From an uncultured Verrucomicrobiales bacterium (lineage in GTDB: Bacteria; Verrucomicrobiota; Verrucomicrobiia; Verrucomicrobiales; Akkermansiaceae): a DNA stretch of 11,277 nucleotides. Numbering within the stretch: position 1 is the first letter of the stretch; the number at the start of each line of letters is the position of its first letter. Of this stretch, positions 6,387 to 11,277 are shown one piece after another. Location: NCBI GenBank assembly GCA_937969125.1, contig CALBVA010000179.1, forward strand, positions 1 through 11,277, written 5' to 3'. Position numbers and translations under genes: made by a program. Below the pieces are notes generated by a model, which had not been told where the DNA came from, did not search any database, and saw only the letters and a program-made list of their open reading frames with translations.

Positions 6387-9300
6387 TCATCCGCGGGTGA
6401 GGGAGAGGTTAAGCAAGCTGGTCGCCGCGATCAAAAAGGCGGCGGTCAGTGCGAGCAGGAAAATTCGGCAATAGGTCAGTGTGCCTATGGTCATGCCTAG
6501 GATCGGTTTGCTCTCCGCCAAAAAGACATGTGGGGTCTCCTTTCGTCGTTCGTCGAGTCGCGAAGTCTCCGCGAGTTGCACCATGTTCTCGATTCGTTCA
6601 TTCACGAAAAACTGCGCTACAGGCAGTGCCTCTTCATCGATTTCGTCATCCATCGTGCGCTCCATCTCTCCGAGGGGATTCTTAAGAAAGGCATGCGCCT
6701 GCGGCAGGTTTGCCCCCGCCGCGGAATAGAGCACCCGCAGCCGCTCCTTATCCTGCTCAAATTCCTCCGCCTCCGTTTCGTTCAGGTCCGTGTTTTCCTT
6801 CAGTTCGTCAATCCTCTCCTGAAGCGGGCGGCGTGCCTTCTCGAAAGAGTTCATGCTCGCCTGGCTGACAATCGCTCCTTCATAGGCATAACGAAGCGGC
6901 ATGATCGTGGAGGGCACCGGCTCGGCGCCCCATTCCCGTCCTTTGTCGCCATTTTGGAAGAGCCCTCGGTTCATCTCCTTAAAAGGAATGAGTGCCCCCG
7001 CGAGAAGAATTTGCGGCACTAGAATGAGCGGAATCGCTCCCAGTGCGGTCCGCTCGGATCGTGCCAAAACCGAAATCAGCAGAGCCAATGCGGTCCCACA
7101 ACATCCGGTAAGAATCATCCAGAACAAGTGCACCGAAAACATATCGTGGATTTCCAGAATCTGCTGAGCCACCGCGATGAAAACTGCCGACTGCAGCGCG
7201 ATCAGTAGGGTCAGCACTAGAAATTTAGCCCCGAGGTAGAGCAGGGGATGTGGGCGGCAATTCCTCTCACGCCGTAGCATCGGTCGGTCTCGCAGCACCT
7301 CCGTGGCACTATTGGTCAGGCCGAAGAACATCGCCACCGTCACCGCCAGAAAAAGGTAGGACGGTAGGTGAAGTGCGGAGTGGAATTCATAGCTGCCCTC
7401 CGCTGAGGCCCGCAGCGTCGCCCCGATCAATAAGGCCAGTAGGGGAGCCTCCAGCAGGATGGAGTAAAAGGTCCCGCGATGCCGGAACTTAGACTTCAGT
7501 GATCGCGCCAGATGCGTTCTAAAGATCATCCACTTCTGTCGCCGCCCGTGCTTCGGCGGCTCCGGTGCGGGCACCTTGTCATCTGCGGTGGGCATCTCGC
7601 CCGCGCCCGTGGCTCTGGAAATCGAAGCCCCCTTCAGGTGTGCCATCACCCGGTGATTCTCGAATCGTTCTTGCCAGAACTCTGGCGGGAAACGTCGCCG
7701 CGATCTCACTGCGGAGTTCAGCTGGAGCAGGGGGGCTTCTAGCACATCGAAGACGAAGTCCGCCCCACGTTGATTTCCACTTTCCAGTCTCGGGATTTCC
7801 AGTTCGCTGGCCGCTTTTTCAAAGTAGCGTAAGAGTGCAGCTGGCGGCCCGTAAAAGGCCATCTTGCCTCCCCGGTCCAGAAGCAGGACCAGATCGAAGG
7901 CCTCCAGAACCTTCTCGCTCGGTCGATGCAGCGAGGCCACCACGATCTTGTCCTGTGCCAGTCCGTGTAATGCATCCACCACGTGTTCAGCGTCCTTGGA
8001 CGATAGACCGGAGATCGGCTCGTCGAAGAGGAAGACCTCACCCCCACCAATGAGATCCAGCCCAGCATTCAGCCGTGACCGCTCCCCACCACTCAGGCTT
8101 TTCGAGTCCGCACTCCCCACCATTCTCGTCCCGATCCTCTCCAATCCCAGCTCTCCCAGAAGATGGCTTACCCGTTTTTGGATCGATTTCTCCGCCAGAT
8201 GTGGCCGCCGGATCGCACAGGCATGAGCTAGGTGTTCCCGCGCGGTCAGCTGTGAGCTCAAGGCCTCCTCCTGCGGCATGAAGGAAATGAGAGGGGAGAG
8301 GCGGCGCTGTTTTTCATACAATGAAATCCCATTTAGACGCACATGCCCGCTCTGCGGTTTTCTCTGCCCCGCCAGAATTTCCAGCAGAGTGCTCTTGCCG
8401 CTACCACTCGGTCCGATGATGCACATCATTTGTCCGCGTTCCATCTTGAGCGAGAGGCTGTCGATGGCTTTCCCGCCTTTCCAGAAACTGTGGTTCAGAT
8501 TTTCCACTTCGAGGTAGCGCACCAGATTACGCTCCTCATCCAGGATGTTCTCGCTGAAGCGACAGCGTAGCGCTTGGCGCGCACTCAGCTGGATCTTCGC
8601 ACCGTCCTTCAACTCACCGCTCTTAATGGGCACCCCATCCGCCAGAATCGTTTGCGCCGATTCCAAAACATTCAGCTCGCCCAGTCCCGTTGCCGGGTCG
8701 AATTCCATCTCCAGCACGAAGTTCCCCGCCAGCCCCGGCGTCAGTAGCAGGCTGTCCCCGGATAGTTCAGAAGGCCGGTTGGAGACCCTCACCTTTCGTC
8801 GCCCGCCCGGCAGCACGAAGCGTTGACCGGTTTGCTGGCTTAGCCGCAGCAGCGATTCCAGTGAAAGGTAATCCTGCCCCTCTACCCGGATCATCTCATG
8901 ATAATCAAAGTCGTAATCTCGCCCCTCCGCCAGAGGCTCATTCTCTTCATTTGTCAGGGCCTCGCTCTTCAGAGGGGTCAATAATACCCGATGCCCGAAG
9001 TTTAACTGCGCCAGGGCCAGCCGTGACTTGCTCCGGCTTAGGGTCAATTCCCCCTCATTCGAGATCAGGAAGAGGGAGGGATTTTCACCCTTCTCCTCCA
9101 CCTGCAGGAAGAAAGCCAAATCCTGATATCCCAGCCGCCAACGTCCTGCGATCACCTCATCGCTCGGGCGGATCTGGAGCAGTCGTCCTTCATCGACCGC
9201 ATGCCCGCGGATGGAAAGGGGAGTGGTCGCCAGATTCCGGATCAGCATTAGCCCGCCCGCCTGATAACAGCGAAAGTGAGGCGCATCGCCACTAGCGGTG

Positions 9301-9875
9301 CCACTTGCCAGACGGACATTATTGCTCCTCTCGGTCCCAAAATCCACCCGCGTCAGCCGCTTATTCTTCGGAGCATTGCGCTTGCTCAGCTCCGCCACCA
9401 CCACCTCGCCGAGCGCGCGATCACCCAGGCCGTCCATTACTTTAAGAAAGCGTTCCCGCTCCGCCGCGTCGTTGCCACCTGCCCGGATGATCGAGTCGAG
9501 CTGCATGGCGAAGGCCGCCTTCTGCGCCGTCGGCAGCGTCTTATTCAGCACCTTCAGATCCGGCTCCGGCGGCAGATCGGAGCCGATGGCATCCTCCAGC
9601 TGACGTCCCAGAATCCCGTGATCAATTTCCGGAAAAACATTCCGAGCAAAGTCGAAGACGATCTCAAGCTCACGCGGGGTCGTCCGCCCATCGTGAACGA
9701 CGAAACTCGCGAAGGTTCGCATCAGTGCTGTTGCCGTCCGCTCCTGCCGACCAGCCGGACTCCTCCGCATCAGATACCGCCTCACATGCCCCGCGATTTT
9801 TCTCGTGCTCTGATAAAGTCCCATCGTGTTGCTCTTCCTTATAGTGCGGCTCCTCATGAATACAATGCTTCCCAT
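6387..9875 (-). CDS. ABCG-type single-chain ABC transporter with N-terminal TerB-like and FHA-like regions
   Basis: A 1162-aa protein. Residues 48-165 resemble TerB/DjlA domains, with HDGRTTPRE (61-69) matching the family's DGxxxxxE metal motif. Residues about 195-440 are beta-rich, and ILADGVPIKSGELKDGAKIQL (410-430) resembles the end of an FHA domain. The ABC ATPase (454-690) is complete: Walker A GPSGSGKST (488-496), Q-loop Gln535, signature SLSGGE (593-598), Walker B VFLFDEP (614-620), H-loop His650. A linker with a PAPEPP stretch leads to an ABC2 membrane part. Hydrophobic segments lie near 803-822, 838-856, 880-902, 916-937, 943-963 and 1127-1156, with the ABCG-like RPMLRRER between the second and third. 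A hydrophilic 163-residue insertion precedes the last segment. The substrate is unknown; ABCG half-transporters dimerise, usually as exporters. Start codons at 9857 and 9824 are alternatives; 9824 has the best Shine-Dalgarno (AGGAAG, 9-10 bases upstream). Confidence 0.88.
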   Translation of the reverse strand: MGSIVFMRSRTIRKSNTMGLYQSTRKIAGHVRRYLMRRSPAGRQERTATALMRTFASFVVHDGRTTPRELEIVFDFARNVFPEIDHGILGRQLEDAIGSDLPPEPDLKVLNKTLPTAQKAAFAMQLDSIIRAGGNDAAERERFLKVMDGLGDRALGEVVVAELSKRNAPKNKRLTRVDFGTERSNNVRLASGTASGDAPHFRCYQAGGLMLIRNLATTPLSIRGHAVDEGRLLQIRPSDEVIAGRWRLGYQDLAFFLQVEEKGENPSLFLISNEGELTLSRSKSRLALAQLNFGHRVLLTPLKSEALTNEENEPLAEGRDYDFDYHEMIRVEGQDYLSLESLLRLSQQTGQRFVLPGGRRKVRVSNRPSELSGDSLLLTPGLAGNFVLEMEFDPATGLGELNVLESAQTILADGVPIKSGELKDGAKIQLSARQALRCRFSENILDEERNLVRYLEVENLNHSFWKGGKAIDSLSLKMERGQMMCIIGPSGSGKSTLLEILAGQRKPQSGHVRLNGISLYEKQRRLSPLISFMPQEEALSSQLTAREHLAHACAIRRPHLAEKSIQKRVSHLLGELGLERIGTRMVGSADSKSLSGGERSRLNAGLDLIGGGEVFLFDEPISGLSSKDAEHVVDALHGLAQDKIVVASLHRPSEKVLEAFDLVLLLDRGGKMAFYGPPAALLRYFEKAASELEIPRLESGNQRGADFVFDVLEAPLLQLNSAVRSRRRFPPEFWQERFENHRVMAHLKGASISRATGAGEMPTADDKVPAPEPPKHGRRQKWMIFRTHLARSLKSKFRHRGTFYSILLEAPLLALLIGATLRASAEGSYEFHSALHLPSYLFLAVTVAMFFGLTNSATEVLRDRPMLRRERNCRPHPLLYLGAKFLVLTLLIALQSAVFIAVAQQILEIHDMFSVHLFWMILTGCCGTALALLISVLARSERTALGAIPLILVPQILLAGALIPFKEMNRGLFQNGDKGREWGAEPVPSTIMPLRYAYEGAIVSQASMNSFEKARRPLQERIDELKENTDLNETEAEEFEQDKERLRVLYSAAGANLPQAHAFLKNPLGEMERTMDDEIDEEALPVAQFFVNERIENMVQLAETSRLDERRKETPHVFLAESKPILGMTIGTLTYCRIFLLALTAAFLIAATSLLNLSLTRG
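9838..9866. promoter_or_regulatory. Possible overlapping divergent promoter elements
   Basis: On the minus strand TTGTAT (9865-9860) and TATAAG (9843-9838) are 16 bases apart and resemble -35 and -10 boxes. If used, they would favour the ABC gene starting at the ATG at 9824. On the plus strand TACAAT (9861-9866) resembles a -10 box for the M15 peptidase gene, with no good -35 partner. The elements overlap, which is expected where the genes diverge within 30-80 bases. They are suggestive by pattern only. Confidence 0.2.
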
Positions 9876-9905
9876 CCCCGGTGGCGGTGGTCATTTTCAT
9901 CTCTC

Positions 9906-10454
9906 ATGAAACGCTTCATCCTCTTTCTTCCGCTCTTCGCTCTGGCCCTCGGCGCCGGATTCGTCAGCTGCTCTGGCAGCTCGGCCTCCTCCCGCCCAGT
10001 TCGGGCCGAATCAGTGGCCATTTGGTTGAAGAATTGCACCAACATTACCTGGCTGCCTCGCCAGGTGAGCGGTCGATATGATGGTGCCTCCGCCCGCGAT
10101 AACATTAATCAAACCGCAGCCGGTCATGCCGCGAAACGAAGCTCCTACGGCACCGCTCCCGGTGGCTACGTCCGTCTGGATCCTCGCATGCTACGCGCCG
10201 TCAAGATCCTTGCTGAGGAAGGCTACTCCTTCAATGTCACCTCCATCGCCGGAGGGTCGCACAGCCGCACCTCCCGCCACTATGCCGGCCTCGCCATCGA
10301 TATCAATCGCATCAATGGTCGCCACGTGGGCTACGGAAATCCCTATTGGCGGAAATTCCTCCAGCGCTGCCGCGAACTCGGCGCCACCGAAACTCTCGGA
10401 CCCGGCGACCGCGGCCACTCCACCCATATCCACGCCGCCTGGCCCAGGACGTAG
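9906..10454 (+). CDS. Exported M15-type (VanY/D-Ala-D-Ala carboxypeptidase-like) metallopeptidase
   Basis: A 182-aa protein with an N-terminal hydrophobic signal (residues 4-20) and Cys22 in FVSC. That could be a lipobox, though Phe at -3 is atypical, so plain Sec export is also possible. Residues 113-134 read SIAGGSHSRTSRHYAGLAIDI followed by N, the M15/Hedgehog-DD-peptidase pattern SxHxxGxAxDI, giving zinc ligands His125 and Asp132. The C-terminal HSTHIHAAW supplies the HxH motif (His174, His176) for the third ligand. Such enzymes cleave D-Ala-containing peptidoglycan stem peptides outside the cytoplasm; the exact bond is inferred, not shown. The reading frame is open upstream to 9276, but that part is antisense to the ABC gene; the ATG at 9906 directly precedes the signal peptide. 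No clear Shine-Dalgarno. It diverges from the ABC gene and converges with the creC-like gene. Confidence 0.87.
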   Translation: MKRFILFLPLFALALGAGFVSCSGSSASSRPVRAESVAIWLKNCTNITWLPRQVSGRYDGASARDNINQTAAGHAAKRSSYGTAPGGYVRLDPRMLRAVKILAEEGYSFNVTSIAGGSHSRTSRHYAGLAIDINRINGRHVGYGNPYWRKFLQRCRELGATETLGPGDRGHSTHIHAAWPRT

Positions 10455-10487
10455 AAGAGAGAGGGCGAGCGCGGAGGCTTGCCACGG

Positions 10488-10583
10488 GGAGATTCATTTT
10501 CGCTACAGTTACGGGAACCCGGTGCCTCACTGCTGGCAGGGATTGCAGGATTTGCTCTAATGACCCGTCGCTTCCGATCAAGG
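10488..10583 (+). pseudogene. PEP-CTERM-like sorting-tail remnant (candidate)
   Basis: Downstream of the M15 peptidase stop and in the same frame, the translation reads LREPGASLLAGIAGFALMTR followed by RFRSR (codons 10509-10583). This has the layout of a PEP-CTERM exosortase signal: an EPG motif, a roughly 13-residue hydrophobic stretch and an arginine-rich end. PEP-CTERM tails are common in Verrucomicrobiota. There is no start codon or body of a substrate protein in the 123-base gap. The frame continues past the arginines without a stop into sequence antisense to the creC-like gene. It may be a decayed gene end or a chance resemblance. Confidence 0.3.
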
Positions 10584-11277
10584 CATCCCGTCAAAAGGGA
10601 GGGTGATGGTGGCGGTGGTTCCACTGGATTGGTTGGCGCCGATGGTGGCGGTGCCTTGATGGAGCTTGGCAACTTCGCGGACGAAGGAGAGGCCGAGGCC
10701 ATTTCCTTTCGTGCCATGGAGGGTGGGGTGGTCTTCGGGGCGGTAGGAGTAGAATCTCTCGAATGCCCGGGTAGATGCGAAGTCGGGAATGCCGCTTCCG
10801 TGGTCGGTGACGCTGATTGCAATACGGGAGTCATCGTACTTCAGAGAAAGGGTGACCGGGCCTCCATTCGGGGAAAATTGAATGGCGTTTTCAAGAAGAT
10901 GATTCAGGGCAGAGCCAAGGAGAGGTTCATTACCAGTGAAGTCGAGGGAGGCGGGGAGGTCGCCGGAGAGGGTGATCTGCTTGGCCTCAGCGAGAGGGCG
11001 GAGTTGATCGAGGCTGTGTTGACAACGGGTCACGAGGTCGAAGGTGCGGGTGTCCTTGAGATGAGTCTGGGCTTCGAGGGCGGAGAGCTCGAGGAGGCGG
11101 TGGATGAGCCGCTCGCAGCGAGCGGTCTGGGAGTGTATGTTCCCTAGGAAGCGGGAGCGATCGACGGAGGACATTTCCTCGTTCAGGAGTTCGGCGGCTC
11201 CTTTGATGGCCGCGAGAGGGGACTTTAATTCGTGCGTCAGGGTTTGGATGTATTGATCGGCATACTGACGACCTTCC
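10578..11277 (-). CDS. creC: Sensor histidine kinase, CreC-like (N-terminus outside window)
   Basis: The C-terminal 232 residues of a membrane sensor kinase; the frame is open to the window edge, so the ATG at 11174 is internal. The first visible residues are EGRQYADQYIQTLTHELKSP, close to the same place in E. coli CreC, with the phospho-accepting His encoded at 11234-11232. Then follow the CreC-like RLIHRLLELSALE, the N box LLENAIQFSP, the G1 box DHGSGIPDF, FERFYS, and the G2 box GNGLGLSFVREVA. All kinase motifs are intact, so it should autophosphorylate and pass phosphate to a CreB-type regulator, presumably encoded upstream outside the window. In gamma-proteobacteria CreBC controls metabolic and cell-wall stress genes; whether that holds here is unknown. 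The sensor domain and membrane segments are not visible. Confidence 0.9.
   Translation of the reverse strand, partial: EGRQYADQYIQTLTHELKSPLAAIKGAAELLNEEMSSVDRSRFLGNIHSQTARCERLIHRLLELSALEAQTHLKDTRTFDLVTRCQHSLDQLRPLAEAKQITLSGDLPASLDFTGNEPLLGSALNHLLENAIQFSPNGGPVTLSLKYDDSRIAISVTDHGSGIPDFASTRAFERFYSYRPEDHPTLHGTKGNGLGLSFVREVAKLHQGTATIGANQSSGTTATITLPFDGMP

Noticed and set aside
8690..9295. A 201-codon open frame on the plus strand inside the ABC gene, and several others of 75-164 codons between 6449 and 8826.
   Set aside because: They lie antisense to a gene with clear domains, are low-complexity in Pro, Ser and Arg, and match no family; typical of shadow frames in GC-rich DNA.
9276..9905. The upstream part of the open frame that contains the M15 peptidase, which would make it 392 aa.
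   Set aside because: This part is antisense to the ABC gene and lacks protein-like pattern; the signal peptide begins exactly at the ATG at 9906.
10479..11147. A 222-codon plus-strand frame covering the creC-like region.
   Set aside because: Antisense to an unmistakable histidine kinase. Only its first 35 codons, in the intergenic gap, are of interest and are reported as a PEP-CTERM-like remnant.
10578..11174. Short 198-aa soluble histidine kinase starting at the ATG at 11174.
   Set aside because: The His-box residues are encoded upstream of this ATG and the frame stays open to the window edge, so the gene is truncated by the window.

Overview
The window looks like ordinary chromosomal DNA of a Gram-negative bacterium of moderately high GC, with tightly packed genes. 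The best guess is a member of the Verrucomicrobiota (Verrucomicrobiales-like). The case rests on lipoprotein signal peptides, Shine-Dalgarno sites that are weak or absent before most genes, a CreC-type kinase beside a PEP-CTERM-like tail, and the overall style of the proteins. It is an inference: there is no rRNA or other phylogenetic marker. No tRNA, rRNA, CRISPR array, insertion sequence, integrase or phage gene was seen.

Layout. Positions 1-907 (+) hold a nucleoside-salvage pair: the 3' part of deoD (purine nucleoside phosphorylase) and cdd (cytidine deaminase), one base apart. Converging on it from the minus strand is a three-gene block, 4608 to 1030: a large lipoprotein related to the YyaL/SPATA20 (DUF255) family whose catalytic-looking motifs are degenerate, then hisB and hisH of histidine biosynthesis. 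Diverging from it (about 4774-6386, +) is a coupled pair: a ParA/Soj-type ATPase and a protein with an acidic N-terminal helix, a long proline-rich linker and a C-terminal Roadblock/LC7-like domain. Abutting that pair with no spacer is a minus-strand gene of 1162 codons (9875 to 6387), a single-chain ABCG-type transporter with an N-terminal TerB-like domain and FHA-like regions. A small exported M15-type (VanY/D-Ala-D-Ala carboxypeptidase-like) metallopeptidase (9906-10454, +) diverges from it. The window ends inside a minus-strand sensor histidine kinase that closely resembles CreC (11277 to 10578).

How the genes work together. deoD and cdd act in the same salvage pathway. HisB and HisH act in the same biosynthetic pathway, although HisH's obligate partner HisF is not in the window. 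The ParA-Roadblock pair is the best candidate for an undescribed system: a positioning ATPase coupled to a Roadblock protein in place of ParB or an MglA-type GTPase. The TerB-FHA-ABCG fusion and the degenerate DUF255 lipoprotein are also unusual. A PEP-CTERM-like segment lies just after the peptidase stop codon, in the same frame, and may be the remnant of an exosortase substrate gene.
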